NCBI GenBank assembly: GCA_013398015.1
Contig: VZRR01014165.1
Coordinates: forward strand, 3,395,132 to 3,459,131
DNA from: Oreocharis arfaki
Taxonomy: Eukaryota; Chordata; Aves; Passeriformes; Paramythiidae
DNA length: 64,000 bases
Direction: 5' to 3'
The notes under the pieces are model-generated. The model was not told the DNA's origin and searched no databases. It saw nothing but the letters and a program-made list of their open reading frames with translations. Position numbers and translations under genes: made by a program. Each line of letters opens with the position of its first letter. Position 1 is the stretch's first letter. Below, piece after piece: positions 1 to 13,000 of the stretch.

Positions 1-1954
1 TTTTTTTTTTTTCTGATTACAAACAGAACCAGAAGATAATAATTAAAGTAAATAATATATTTCTGGATGAAATTTCAGATAAGCTAATATGTTCCAAAGT
101 GCTTGAAATGTACTTTTTAACATCTTCATAGACTCGTGATGGCTTTTTGTTACGGAAACCTCCCAGTCTGAAGCCTGAAAGGCACTGGCAGTCACATCCC
201 ACGGCCAGAGACTGCCACTGCTGGGACCGAAGCCCCTTCACAGCGGGCAGCTCCAGCGACCGACGGGTCCCCCTCAGCTCTTCACACACCCACTCCACAG
301 GCCAGGAGCTCAGACCAGGTTTCCTCACTGGTTCAACCCCAGGTTTCCCATGGCAGAGTCTCAAGCTTCTGCTTCTTTTAAGAAATGTTATCATGATGCA
401 GCAACAACTTGAGCTGGTGCCTTAGAGGAGGGACCCTGAACAAAGGAAACCCTGTGTTTTTACACCCGTAGTGTCGATGTGCACAAAATTCTGGGTTCTT
501 CCAGCTGAGTCCTCGGCTCCTGCCATGTGTCTGAGTGACTGGTCACCTGGCTGGTGCCACGGGTCCCTGTGCTATGATCCCTTTGTTCTGCAAGGGATCA
601 GCAGTCCATGGGCTCTTGCCCCCAGCTCCTACCACCCAGAGCTCAACCTGCAGCTCCCACTGGATCTTCACACTGGATTGAATGTATTCCTCAGCAATCT
701 TCAAATATTTTGGAAAAAAAAATAAAATCCCCCAAGAATCTCAGTTTGTTTCTCTCTTTTGTAAGTGGCTAGATTTACAAGAAGATTTAGTCACCAAATT
801 GCCTTGGCTCTCACTGCAGCCAGTGGAGGGATAGAGGCATATCCAAAAGAAGATAAGGCATCTCTCCCGAAGTTTGAATTGGCTTCTGTAAGTACTTGTC
901 CCATTGCAGAGACAGTGGAAGGATTTTAAGGGTATATCTCCATTGCCAAATAAAAAAAGAGCTGGGAAGTGAGCCCCAGTTACCACAGTGCTGAAGAGCT
1001 GGCTTGCTCTCCATCATGGTTTCAGACATCCCTCAGAGGTTGTCTCGTCTGAGGGCAAACCTGCTATAAAGAGGGGGTTAGATTTGTGCGGTGAAGACAA
1101 AGACCCATCTGGGCCTCAGATCCCAGTTCAGGTATTTGCCTTCCTTCATATATCTCTTAAGACACCAAACTGTACAAATGAGATAGAAATCTAACACTGA
1201 AATGTTGCAAAAATCAATGCTCTTTGAAAATCCAGCCCCACATACAAGTAAACCCCTATTTGTGCTGTATCAACAATTCACTTTCCTTCTAATGAATTTT
1301 TCTGAACATTTGTCTAACTTGTCATGATGGGCAGATCTAGACTATTCAGGAAAAACTCATTTGACAACAATGGCCTCTCATTTTCAATGCCTCAGATATT
1401 TGGAGGATTGACCAGAGACCAAGAATTTAAAGGAATCTGCAATGAAAGTCAAGGGGAATTGCAAATAGTTCTTGCCTTTAAAAGCTTTGCATGGGAAGTA
1501 ACATGTTAGATGGGCATAAGTGGGAAGGCACCTATATTTAAAATACCCAGATTTTCAAAATCATGGAAGACTTGGGCCACAAAAGCACTCAAGCAAAGGA
1601 GGATGAGACTGGTGATTTGGAAACACATTTCCACCCCAGTGGTTCTGTCGAGAAGAGACTCAGTGATACATAATCCTAATCTGTTAGGTTTTCTACTGCC
1701 TGGCCGTCCCTAAAGAAGAGCAGCAAGTGGTCTTTGACAGTGTTTGAGATCAGACTCTCCTTTCATTCTTTAGTCAATTGAATTAGTCGCAGTTCTGTTT
1801 CACCGTAACAAAATTGCTACACAGTTTCAGCATGAATTGTTTTGAATTCAGTTTTGTTGTTCTTTGGACTGGTCCCCTGAACCCTTCCCTTTATCACTTC
1901 CTTCTTATTCCCCCTTCTCTCTTGTTGTCATATGCAATCATGTTACAGCAATCA
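1..1954. other. intergenic DNA, nothing recognised
   Basis: AT-rich, CpG-poor unique-looking sequence. Reading frames are short, lack recognisable domains and look like chance frames. There is a T run at the very start and an A-rich stretch near 713-725. I see no repeat family, RNA gene or promoter that I can support. Confidence 0.6.
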
Positions 1955-2430
1955 GTAGACACTGGCCTGGCAGTCATAAATCGCAAGTGCTTCTTATGCT
2001 CGGCAATTACATGCTGCTTAAGCCAAACCAGGCAGGACTGTGTGACAAACCCATAACATCTGTGTTCTGCCCCATCATATCATCAGAATGTATATATTCA
2101 CGGAGTATGGTGCGCTGTTGGCTGGGAGTCTGAACAACAAACCATAAATAGGATAATGGCTTTCCTCAGTGCATTATCATTATTCAAAAAACAAAACCTC
2201 ACTTGTTTTTGAGGACCTTTTTGGTTTTTCTAAATTTCTCCATGGATATGGCTTGCTACTAGGGATTGATGACAGAGGTGCGCATTTGTTGTCATCTTAA
2301 CCACTAAACGCCCTGTGCCCTGTCTGCGGTACAGGACATCCTCCCCGTGTCTCCTGTTACGTTTTCAGTGCCGCGCTGCGCAGTCAGTCCTGGCTCTCTG
2401 TCAGGGGGGCAGGCAGTCGCCAGCAGGTCA
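1955..2430. repeat. duplicated noncoding element, copy A
   Basis: This stretch is collinear with 7545-8015 at a nearly constant offset of about 5.58 kb. The best core is 2130-2173 against 7717-7760, where 41 of 44 bases match (AACCATAAATA followed by GATAATGG and TTTCCTCAGTGCA). A second identical core is TGATGACAGAGGTG (2267-2280), and a third is TTAACCAC (2297-2304, RUNX-like). Between cores the match falls to an estimated 65-70 percent by eye. The 3' part (2310-2450) retains several CpGs. It could be a duplicated regulatory element, two copies of an undescribed dispersed repeat, or the 5' LTR of an ancient provirus. The homology is visible; the function is not. Confidence 0.75.
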
Positions 2431-5400
2431 TCTCCCCTCTGCTCGGGCGAGTTGTTTCAGCTATATAAGGGTGCTCTGTAAACAAGAACAAACCCTGTTA
2501 CCTTGGGGTATGAAGAATGAATGTCTGTGACTTATTAGTGTATTTTCATTCCAACAAATTTAACCTCTGATGCAACCAGGCACCTGTTAATTCCAGGGCT
2601 AAATGTAGCGTGATTTTTAGACTCTCAAAACAAGGAGAGAATGAAGAGGTTGCTCAGCTTATTAGATGGAAGATCTGGCTGTGGAAGCCTTGGTGCATAA
2701 GTATTCACATACCTTCACTGATAAGAGGCATTCTAGACTTTGTATATACAGGAAGAGGTGGGTGTTTCTTCCTCAAGCAGGTAAGAGGAATTAAAAAAAA
2801 AAGATTTCATATTAGTTTCGTAGGTTTTAATGATATTCAGCTTCTTTCAAGATTCATTTTATAGAAAGCTACTTGGTGTATTATGCAGGTCCACAAAGTA
2901 CTCCATAGATTTTAAATGCTGCAAATAATTACTGTAGCCAAACACCAAAGTTCTGACTAGAGTCTGCTATTCAGCTTTGGGCCTCGCACTGGCATGTGTA
3001 TGTAGCACATACAGCAGCAGCTGAAAATCAGATTAAAGCCTTTAAATATATATATATTTTTTTTTTTTTCACTCAGAGAATCCCAGGGAAGATTCATAAA
3101 TGTGGGTTTTTTCACTCAGGGAATCCAGTGGAAGATCTGCAAATGTGTGTTGTATTACCAAATTGGTATGACAGCAGGCCTGCTGTCTGATCCCTAGCGT
3201 TTGAGTCCCAAACCTTCCCTTCTATGAGCAGATGTCAGAGCAGATATTGCCTTGTCTCATCTCTTGTTGACCTGGCATGGACAGCAGGAGCCTTTATGCA
3301 GCTGAGTACACTTTAGGTTATCAAAAAAGGTGGGCTCCTGCCTCCCTCAGCAGGAGTGGAAAACCTTGCTTCAGCCTCAAGCTTCGATTTCACAGCCCAT
3401 GGCTGAATTTGTGCACTTAGCTGAGCCTCAATGCATTTGCTCCCCTTTCTCAATGCATGCTTGGGAACCAAATGGTTTTGTCTTTGAGTCTCCTACCTTT
3501 TCTGAACAGAAGAGTAATGGTATTACATAGTAGATTTCCCGTGATTCCCACACGCAGTTAGTTACTTGAATTAAGCCCATATGGAAAGATGCATCTCTTT
3601 CGGGTGGAACTTCTAGTAGTCCTTGAACCTTGTTTTTATCACTAGCTATTGGCAATTTGGAAATAAAAGAGAAAGGTTAAAAAATGCCACCTGGGCTCTA
3701 TCAGCTAGCAATGATGGTACCAGTAGTAAGCATATACTGTGCAGGCACTGGAGAGTGGTGTGGCCAAGGGACCCTTCCAAAGGGTATAGAAGAAGCAGTG
3801 CCATTGTGGGATGGAAAACTTCATATGCACAGAGATTAACTCTGCCGTGCTTCTTGTCTTCAGGCTGACAGAACTAGTAGAGGTGTACTGGGGCATACAG
3901 GAATTTAGAGAAATATTTAGTATCCTGGGCAGCAAATGCTTCCTATCACAGCCTTTATGCAACATTCAGATTTTGAAGGATCATGCCTTTCAACCTTACC
4001 TTCATCAGAACATTTTAGAGACTTCTTTAATCAGATGATATTGCCCGAAAGAAAAAAATTATTCAAATATTCAGGAGTATTTTAGACAGCCTATGCTAAG
4101 GATGGTGTTTAGAGAAGAAGTGACTCCTAAGTGCTTTTGGGGGAATTACATACTTGTATGCCTTGCTTTTATCATCATGTTTCAGGAACAACAGTTAACT
4201 TGGCTCATCCTTTGAAGCCCTCACACTCACTCTTCCCTGCCACTAGCATTGCTGGTTCCTGGTGGTGGGAAGCTATCTCATTCGCTTGCTGATAAATATT
4301 GTGAAAGAAGATGAGCCTAAAGTGCAGAGATAGAAGAGCAAATGCATTTACTCATCTGCGAAGATGACAGAAGTAAACTCTTGACACAAGCAAAATGAAT
4401 CATGCATAAGAATGATTTTTTTTTAAACTGCAGTCTTTCACAGAGTTTAGTCCCACAGAAGAGAATTAAAAAGATGAGTTAATTAAAAGTGATGAGAATA
4501 TCATCATCACTTAGATGAGATGGAGAAAAGGCCATTTACTTGCCTATAGACACCATCAGCACACTGGACATGGCCTGATGGCTGAACTGAAGGGATGTGG
4601 GTCACAGAACAAGGCTGAGCTGCCAGGACAAGAATTGAAACAGGAAGAGGAGATTGAGAGCAGTTGAGAGCACGGAGAGTGGTTCTCAGGTAGAAACTGA
4701 AGTGAAAAATTGGCTGGAGCAGAGGAGAGAGAGAAAAAGAGAGAAAAATGTTCTCAAGTCCAAAAAAGATTGATGGGACATGACTATGAGGGCAGCTGGC
4801 CTCAAAGACAACAAATGCAGAAGCAAAGACAATTGCATGCCTCAGAGGAAAGACAATGACGTAATTGGCCAGAACCTCATGCACCCCAGAAGGCTATGGA
4901 GGACATCAGAAGGGATTGCAATGAGGTATGGGAACCCTGAGAGAGGCAAGTGGATGGGGAGGCCTTTGTTTTGTCCTGTCTTGGTCTTCTGTAAGTAGAA
5001 AATATGTTTACAAGGTGGGATGTGCTGGGTGGACCCAGGGAAGCTGTGACGTTGGGGTTTCACAGCAGTGTTTGCTCCTGGCACACCACTGGCCCCCCGT
5101 CCAGGCCCACCTTGGCCTCCCTGCACCCTGTCTTATGCTGGTGCTGGGTCTTGTGGCCCTGTGGCTGCTCCCTTCCACTGCTTGAAAATTAATTTAGCAA
5201 ACATAGTTTAAAAGAACCCAATTTGCTGTGGCAGAGCACGCTTTCATGCTGGCCTGGTGCCCTCACAGAGCTGGACTGGGGGTTGCTACTGAAGGTGGAA
5301 GGCTCTCAGCTGCTGGGGAAGAAATGAAGTCTCCGAAGAGAAACTTTTGGCCCATCAATATAGGCTTCCAGAGACACAGCAAATGCAAAGTTACTGGTAG

Positions 5401-7544
5401 TGGAGCAAGAAACCAAGCCACCAGCCAGGCAGACTTCTAAACTTTTTTTCAGAAAACTTTCAAGTGGGTATTTTTAAGGCCAGGCATGCACTCTTAGCCC
5501 TTTTGTTGTCAGAGTGAGCTGTCAATAAAACATGGCTTTTAAGATGGATAGCCCATTTGAGACATTGAGGTCCTTTTGGAGCATAAAGTGATAAAATTTC
5601 AGGACAGAGTTCAAGGTTATTATTTTTCTTGAGGCTTTGAATGGCAAACTGTGGATTTATTGTTCTGTATCTTCAGTCAGCACTTTTCGGTGCACTTGGA
5701 GGCAGCTATCAGAAAGCCAGATGGATGGAAGACACACTCTTCTCATGTTAAGACATATCCTGCCCATACCAGGACATGCTATATGCTCGTACCAAAACAG
5801 CTATAGGCAGGCTCTAGCAGTTCAGGGGATCGTGATGCTGTATCTGGAAGCTGGGATGGACAAGGTTTTTTGATATGAACGAACACCCACCATCTCATGC
5901 TCAGTTTCTGGGTGTCTTAATTCCTACCCTATCCACCCACCCCATCCCGCTCCACCTTCGCTTGAAATCTGCCTAGTCACAGTATTGGTCACATTTACTC
6001 AGACTGAAAGCAAGCAGTGGTGGGGAGGGGGCGGAAATTCGGAAAATGGCATGTGCCCACCACCCCAAGGCAATAGCGATGTGTGATCCCTCGTGGCAGG
6101 AGAGCTGGAGACTTTCTGTCCGTGATGTGCCACTTCCTTCACTTCATGAGATTTGTTCATAGCAATTCACACTGACATGCAAAAAGAGACCATGTGTCAG
6201 CACAAAAATCATTCAGGGCAAACAACTTCCAAACTGGTCTCTACAAAATTGATCATTTAGACTCTCCATGGATATTGATTTTAAAGAAAAGCCGGCTAAT
6301 ATGGAAGAACATGTTTCTCAGGTGCACACCTTCATCTTTGGAAGCCTGATAGAAGGCTGGAGATTACAGAAATCCTCAGGACTCGAAGAACCAGTCAAAT
6401 TAATGGTGACAAGCAATAGCCCAATTTGCTCAAAATGTGGGTCAGACTCTAGCAAATCAAGACACTTGCTCAAGAATCATCAGGCTCCAATTATCATTAC
6501 TACTGAACTACTTTAATTTTTGTCCTCTATGCTCACACGCTTTCCCCTTTGTTCCTTTGTGTTTTTTCTCCTGTGATCTCCCTGTGATTACAAGGGCTTT
6601 CAGATGAAAGTAGGTGGAATCCTCAGGTAATAAATAACCTGATTCTAGGGTCTAGGGCTTTAAGAAAACAACCAAACACGCTCAGTCCCAACCCTTAAAC
6701 CACAAATACTGGCAACGCTTCAAGAGTAATTTAGGAGTTTGGATTTTTGTTTCCAAGTTGTCAGAAAGTGATGTTGAAGCCCTCTGGAACAGAACACTAT
6801 CCAAATGACTCCCCAGAAACTGCCAAGGAAAGCCATTAGGAAAGTCTGGGGATAGGCACATCTGAACTTTCTCTGATTCCACCATCCCCAAGCTGGATAA
6901 CCAAGAACTTGGATAACCAGGTGCCATGGCACTTTTGAACAGAAGAGTCTGCATCTCTCTGTGTAGATTTTGTGTTAGCTGATCTCAGTCATCTTCATTA
7001 CCCCTGACTCACTTTGCGGTCACTGAAGAAGCACTTCTATGGAGATATTAATCTTCATGACACTCAAAATAGGTCAAAAGAAGAGGGTGGATAACAGTAA
7101 TAGGAGCCTAACTCAAAAGTTGACTACTACATGGAAATGATGTAAAGCTGGGTGACATGCAAGGCACAGCCAGTGTCGGTATCGCCATTACAGAAAGCAG
7201 GTGAGAAAGCACAGGATACTTTGCGAGGTGTTACAAACGCTGAATTTTTTCTTGGCTTCGTTTCTGTTGTGCAGACATGGTGTGCTTGCAAAATGCCACT
7301 TTGCTTCTGAGTGGCAATATCTGGTTGACAGCTGTTGATGGAATTTGGGAATCTTGTTTCAAGAGCCCTGCAGATACTACCCATCCCTTGCAGACATTTT
7401 CAGTTAGATTGGTTGGCCCTTCACCTGGCCGAATGAAACACTCTAAGTGTCCTGACAGTTTTAGCTGCTGTTCTCTTGTTTCTTGGAACAGGTTTGCAAA
7501 GCCTCCTTTGGACCCTCTTACAGAATTAAAACACTGCAAGTTAG
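2431..7544. other. intergenic DNA between the two duplicated copies
   Basis: About 5.1 kb of AT-rich DNA between copy A and copy B. A TA/T-rich run sits near 3046-3070. If the flanking copies were LTRs this would be a proviral interior, but none of its reading frames looks like gag, pol or env to me; the longest here (4507-4884, minus, 125 codons) has no recognisable domain. No CR1 was recognised inside. Confidence 0.5.
2462..2469 (+). promoter_or_regulatory. TATA-box-like site beside copy A
   Basis: TATATAAG lies just 3' of the CpG-retaining end of copy A (2310-2450) and is followed by GGGTGC. A TATA motif next to locally elevated GC in AT-rich intergenic DNA could mark an enhancer RNA, lncRNA or LTR promoter. 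Copy B has no equivalent. Motif only; no transcript evidence. Confidence 0.25.
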
Positions 7545-8015
7545 CTGATAATGGCCTGGCTTTCAGTAGAGTTCTAACTGATTCTGTATACTGGGTGAGT
7601 ACACCCTAGTTAATACAAACTGTACAGGACTGTATGACAAACCTACAGAGGTGGCCAACCTGTTACAGAATTACAACCTGTATTTCTCAATATACAGTGC
7701 CATGTCTGCTCTGACCCTGAAAAACAAACCATAAATAAGATAATGGTTTTCCTCAGTGCAGTATGATTACAGAGAAAAAACCTCTGTTATTTTGAGTGCC
7801 TTTTAGTTTCTCTAAATTACCTCATAGATTCTTTGGTCTTTTGACTGTCATTTTCTGCTAAGAACTGATGACAGAGGTGTGTATTTTAACCACCAAAAAC
7901 TCCCCAGGCTCTTTTTGGTACATCACATCCTCCCTAAGTTTCCTCTTAGCAGGTCTGCCCCATGATGCACACACAGCTTGCCCTTCTGTATGCAGGCAGG
8001 AAGAGGCATGACAGA
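7545..8015. repeat. duplicated noncoding element, copy B
   Basis: Partner of the element at 1955-2430, same orientation. Shared landmarks in order are TGGCCTGGC (7552-7560), CAGGACTGT followed by TGACAAACC (about 7626-7644), the 44-bp core (7717-7760), TGATGACAGAGGTG (7866-7879), TTAACCAC (7886-7893) and GCAGGCAG near 7992-7999. Copy B has lost most CpGs found in copy A (TGTGTA against TGCGCA just after the second core), which fits methylation decay or relaxed constraint in this copy. Confidence 0.75.
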
Positions 8016-8649
8016 TTACTTTCTTTGGCTTCTGCTTGATACTTTTGGGAAACAGGCCACAAAATCATACCACAATGAGAAAGAAGAACCTCATCCTTTC
8101 TTATCTATTTCACCAAGGGGGAATCAGCCATTGCCTCTCTAGGTTCTTCTTTCACATCCATGGTTCACCAGCAGAAGCCCCTGATTTCACCTTACCTGGG
8201 GATTAAGCCTTGTCAAAAAAGGAGAACTCCATGTTGGGGTGGTATTAAAAAACAGAAGTGGGAAGGGATACAGATGCTTGTAAGCATTTGGTCTTTAGGA
8301 GAGGGGCCCAAACTCTGAGGTTATCACTCTGGACATTCTCTGTTATGGAGTTACAGGCCTTCTCTTGGCATCAAGGATCAAACACGCTCTTGGGAAGCCA
8401 CTTCCACCTAGTCAGCAGGAAGGACTAGGGTTGCAGGGGTGCCTTAGAATCCCCACTCACAGTAATCTTTATCTACCTTTTTTCTAAATCTATGTTATTT
8501 CAGTAACACAGCCAGAGGGTTATGGGATCAATAGCTAAGACAATAGATCTTCAGCCAAGTGCGGCAGGGAGCTACGTAAATAATGATCATTGAAACCTGG
8601 GTTGGAGAAATCATCAGTGCCAGTGTAACACAGGCTGTGGAAAGAACAG
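8016..8649. other. intergenic DNA upstream of a CR1
   Basis: Unique-looking sequence with no recognisable gene. The last ~100 bases (from about 8550) may be a more degraded 5' extension of the following CR1, but I cannot align it with confidence. Confidence 0.4.
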
Positions 8650-9215
8650 ATTGGGAGTGGCCCTGAGGAGAAGAACTTGGGGATATTGTTGGATGAAAAA
8701 TTGGCCATAAGCCAGCAACATGTGCTTGCAGCCTACAAAGCAGCCATGTCATGGGCTGCATCAAAAGCAGAGAGGCCAGCAGGGTGAGGGAGGCAATTCT
8801 GGACCTCTATGTCACTCTCATGAGTCCTGTGCTGAGTGAAAAGCTCTGGCTTTCCCAGCACCGGAAGGTCATGGACCCGTTAGAGTGAGCACAGAGGAGG
8901 GTCACTAAGATGATCTGAGGGATAGAACACTTCGCTTATGAGGAAAGGCTGAGACAATTTGGTTTTTTTGGCCTGAAGAAGAAAAGACTCCAGGGAGATC
9001 TTATAGTAGTCTTTCAGCACCTAAAGGGGGCTAAAAAAAAGGCAGGGACAAAATCTTTAGCAGAGTCTGTTGAGATAGGACATGGGTTAATGGTATTAAT
9101 CAAAAAGAGGGTCAATTTAGACTGTATATAAGGAAGAAAAGTTTTGTGATGATAGTGGAGAAATGTTGAAACATGTTGCCTAGAGAAGTTGTGGATGCCC
9201 CATCACTGCCAATGA
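8650..9215 (+). mobile_element. CR1 LINE, 3' part, left half (split)
   Basis: Sense-strand CR1: the end of ORF2 followed by the conserved 3' region. Recognisable landmarks are GAGGAAAGGCTGAG (about 8940), the GATCTTATAGTAGTCTTTCAGCACC-type segment (about 8997-9022) and AGAAGTTGTGGATGCCCCATC near 9183-9203. ORF2 is full of stops, so it is dead. The copy stops abruptly near 9215 and resumes at about 9916 because a second CR1 landed in it. Confidence 0.9.
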
Positions 9216-9224
9216 TGGGAATTG

Positions 9225-9912
9225 AATGGAAAAGAAAAGAACAGAGTAGATTGTTCAGTTGGAAGGGACCTACAGCGATCATCTCGTCAACCGCCTGACC
9301 AGCTCAGGGCTGACCAAAAGTTAAAGCATACAATTAAGGGTATTGTCAAAATGCTTCTTAAACTAAGACAGGCTTGGGGTATCGACCACCTCTTTAGGAA
9401 GTCTGTTCCAGGGTTTGATTACTCTTTTGGTGAAAAAATGCTTCCTAATGTCCAGTCTAAACCTCCCCTGACACAGCTTTCAACCATTTCCACGCATTCT
9501 ATTATTGGATCCAGGCAAAAAAGCTCAGACCCCTCTCTCCCTTTCCCCTGCTCAGGAAGCTGTAGAGAGCAGTGAGATCACACCTCAGCGTTCTTCTCTC
9601 CAAACCAGACAAGTCCAAATATTCGTAGCTGCTCCTCATAGGACATTCCTTCCAGCCCTTTTATCAGTCTTGTTGCCCTCCTCTGGGTGCATTTGAGTAC
9701 CTTCACACACTTCTTAAATTGTGGGGCCCAGAAGTATCTGCAGTACCCCAGGTGGGGCTGCACCAAGACTGAATACAGTGGGATAATCCTCTCTCTTGCC
9801 TGGCTGGACACGCCATGTTTGATGCACCCCAGGATGTGTTTTGCCCACTTGGCTGCCAGGACACAGCTGGCTCACACTGCATCTGCTACCAACCAGCATC
9901 CCCAGATGCTCC
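9225..9912 (-). mobile_element. CR1 LINE inserted antisense into another CR1
   Basis: Minus-strand CR1 whose 3' end lies at the left (TTGGAAGGGACC, about 9259). Reading the minus strand, 9578-9811 translates to a C-terminal piece of CR1 ORF2 with the characteristic VQPHLGYC, FWAPQFKK, TQRRATRL and YEEQLR segments. The coding remnant is truncated at its 5' end, as is usual for CR1. It interrupts the plus-strand CR1 and is therefore younger than its host copy. Several ORFs called on either strand here are shadows of this element. Confidence 0.92.
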
Positions 9913-9915
9913 CCA

Positions 9916-10059
9916 GAAAAGCGTTCAAGGTCAGGTTAGATGGGGCTTCAAGCAACCAGACTGAATGGAAGGTGTCTCTGCCCACATGGGGGTGTTGGAA
10001 TCAGATTATTTTTAAAGGTCCCTACCAACGCAAACCATTCCGATTCCATGGTTCCGTGA
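9916..10059 (+). mobile_element. CR1 LINE, 3' terminus, right half (split)
   Basis: Continuation of the plus-strand CR1 broken at about 9215. It picks up exactly where the left half stops (GTTCAAGGTCAGGTTAGATGG, about 9922-9942), runs through GGTGTCTCTGCCCA and AGGTCCCTACCAACGCAAACC, and ends in the degenerate 3' terminal repeat GATTCCATGGTTCCGTGA. Confidence 0.9.
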
Positions 10060-13000
10060 TCTCTGCCTGCAGTGCCCTAGTGCAGGAGAGAGCAGAGAAC
10101 AAAAATCTGACTCTGTATCTTCCTAAGCCATTGCTTTGTCTCCAGTGTCCTCTGAACACAGACCAGGGTGCTACGCTGTCACCCTTGCTGTCTGTGCCCA
10201 AGGGATGACCTGCGTGCTGTGCTGGTGGAGCAGCACCCCTTGTCATACCCCAGATGGCCCCTGGTGCCTGTGAGCCACTCAGCAGTTCTCTATCGTAGCC
10301 TTGTCTGGCTTAGAGGTGGAGACCCCTCCTCTTGCCCGTTTAAGGCATGAGGCTGAGAGAGCAATGCCTCCCTGGCACAGCCTCCTCAGTCCGGGAAGAG
10401 GCATTCAGTCAGCCAGCCACTCGGGTCATGGAGTAAAGCTCTGGCAAAGGCTTTAATGAGAAAAAACTCAACAAATTGTCATTGCAAACACTTGGGTCAA
10501 CTTTCTTCTAGGCTGGAGTCATCTGCTGAAGGCGGCAAGAGGGGAAAGGTTTTTCCTTTTTTATTGTCAAGCTGCTGCCTGCAGAATGTGAGAGTTCTAA
10601 CTGGTGTGCTGACTCTGGCAGCAATTCAGCCCCAGCGTCTGCATAGCTGTTGGCAGAAGGCAACTGGGCTCACAAGTTTTCAAAATATTTTCTTTTTCTC
10701 TCCTCCTCATGATTTTCTTTGTTTACCCAGGAGAAAGAGATTCGTTGGTAACCTCTGAAGATATAATAGTGTCACATTTCAATTGAGATCAGGACATGCA
10801 AGCCATTTTCTCCATTTGAAGTTATTGTATTCCAAGACCTATGAAGTACTGTATAGATCATAATTGCTTTCAACAAATATGTTAGTGAAATTGCAGTGTT
10901 TCAGGGTGAACCATATAATCAGTCTTCTTGGAAGTTTTGGAGACAGGAGTTAATAATGGGTTATCTTCTCAGTTATGCCATGATAGACCATTTCCTATCT
11001 GGAAATAGGTCATGTCAAATAGTAGCAGCAGTTTATTTTTGCTATTATTTGCAACTGTCAGTAGCTGCTATCAAAACAGGAACCTCATTTTTGCTCTGTG
11101 GATAGAACACGTGAGAAGCAAAAGCCGCCCTTAGCCTACAAACTTTGCTAAAAGTAAAATGCAGTAAGTAGATGGACCGAATAGTTTGTGGTGGATTAGA
11201 TGCAGCAGAAATAATAGCAAGGAAAGTATTGTTATGAATGCTGACTGCATGTGCAAAGCAGTTTTCCAGCTGCTTATCCACTTTCCAACGGCTGAGTGGT
11301 CTGGTGGTGCCAGACTGGACATTTGGTTGGAGAACACCCGCATGGGATGATCTGGCCATGGCTGGCAGGAAGCTCCACCACCCTTTGAAAACTTTGCCTG
11401 ATGCACTTTTTCTGCATATATGAAGGACTGGCTTGAAGTGAGCTTTGAACTTCTGGTATTAAGGGGGAAACAATTTATTGATATGATTTTAGGATTGAGG
11501 TGTTGTCTTTGGGCGGGATCTCCGTAAGTGTCCCTGTTGACCAGAGGGTAAGTTAAGAGCTGTGGGACTTAACACTGCTTTCCAAACCCACGTTTCTGAC
11601 ACTGAGGCAGGATATCTGTCACTCAACTAAGACCCATCACGATTCTTCCACATTTCTCAGAAATGTGACCCCCCTGCCATGACCAGACAATCCATAGGCT
11701 TTCCAGATAAATACGAACTTGGTGCTGGGAGATGAGCTCAGGCTACCTAAAGATGTTAGGAATACTTTTTTCAGCATGTAAAGATGAAAGTGCACTGCTC
11801 ACACTAGTTTAACAAGGGTATACTTCAATGTCTTTTTGTCCTTCCATTTCTTTTTTTTTTTATAATATTCTGAGAAAAAAAAGAGATTTTGAGGGACTCA
11901 GAATTCTCAAATTAATGTGAAGTCATTGTGCTTAAATTGTGCTTTCACTTTGACATATGATGCTATAAAACCAGTGATGTGCAGTCCCTTGTTAAAAGTG
12001 TCTTTCTGGCTCAATGTCATTCACACTCCCTGGCAAACAGCTTTATATGTAATACAGGAAAGGACAAGGATGCACTCTCACAAAGTCATTCTTAGACACA
12101 TTATAAGCAGAAATCCTCTTCTCAGAAAATTTTACCACCTCATCTTACCATAACTACATTCTAGTACAAGACACAGTGGTGGAGGTGGCATCTTCCCTTA
12201 AACCACCTTGTGCTGCTTAGGTAATTTCTAATGTTAGAAATACCAAAGCATAAATCAAATTGCAATATTAAACCGAATGCTGATATAGTAAGGGAGGAAA
12301 AGTCCCACACCATCTAGTCATGAGTCACATCTCATTGTTTCTAAAAGCTTTGTGCACACCAGCACTTAACCACAGCCAGTCACAGCCAGTCACCTTTGCC
12401 AAGAGCATTTCCAGTCATCTGCCCCTACCAGCTTAGGTTAAACTGAATCCTCAGAAGGTTGCAAATGCCACAAAGAGCCGATATGTGTGTGACATATCAC
12501 CATAGAAACGGTGGTACAATTCCACGTTGAGGACCTCCTTACTAAGTGCAGCCAAATGAAAGAAGTAGAGCTGCTAGAGAATTTCAATGCTGCCTGACTT
12601 CATGCTCTGTGTTTTTACTGCCCTTCAGATACTGTAGAGCATGATCATTCCCTCCAGTAATGTAAGCAAACAAGTGAGTAATTTTTTGAAGACAATACTG
12701 AACAGGAAACAAATAGAGAAAACCACTACATTTTAATTCATCGTAGTAAAAATATAATGCACAGCAGGCTACTTGTGGCTTTGCACAATTCAGAGTTTCC
12801 TGATGTGCTCTGACATCTCGGTATGTGGATGAGGTTTTCTGATGCAAGTAAGTGCAATTCCCTAGCTTGATGTTAATACCTTTTAACAGAAGATGGGGAA
12901 TAGTAAAAAGTCATTCAGAAGCCTCAATGTTCAGTCTCTTGACTTAAGGAAAATCCCATGTGGATTACAATAGATTTTTCCTGTACACATCAAAATGTTA

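Noticed and set aside
9687..10208. 173-codon plus-strand frame
   Set aside because: Antisense of the inserted CR1 ORF2 plus the tail of the host CR1.
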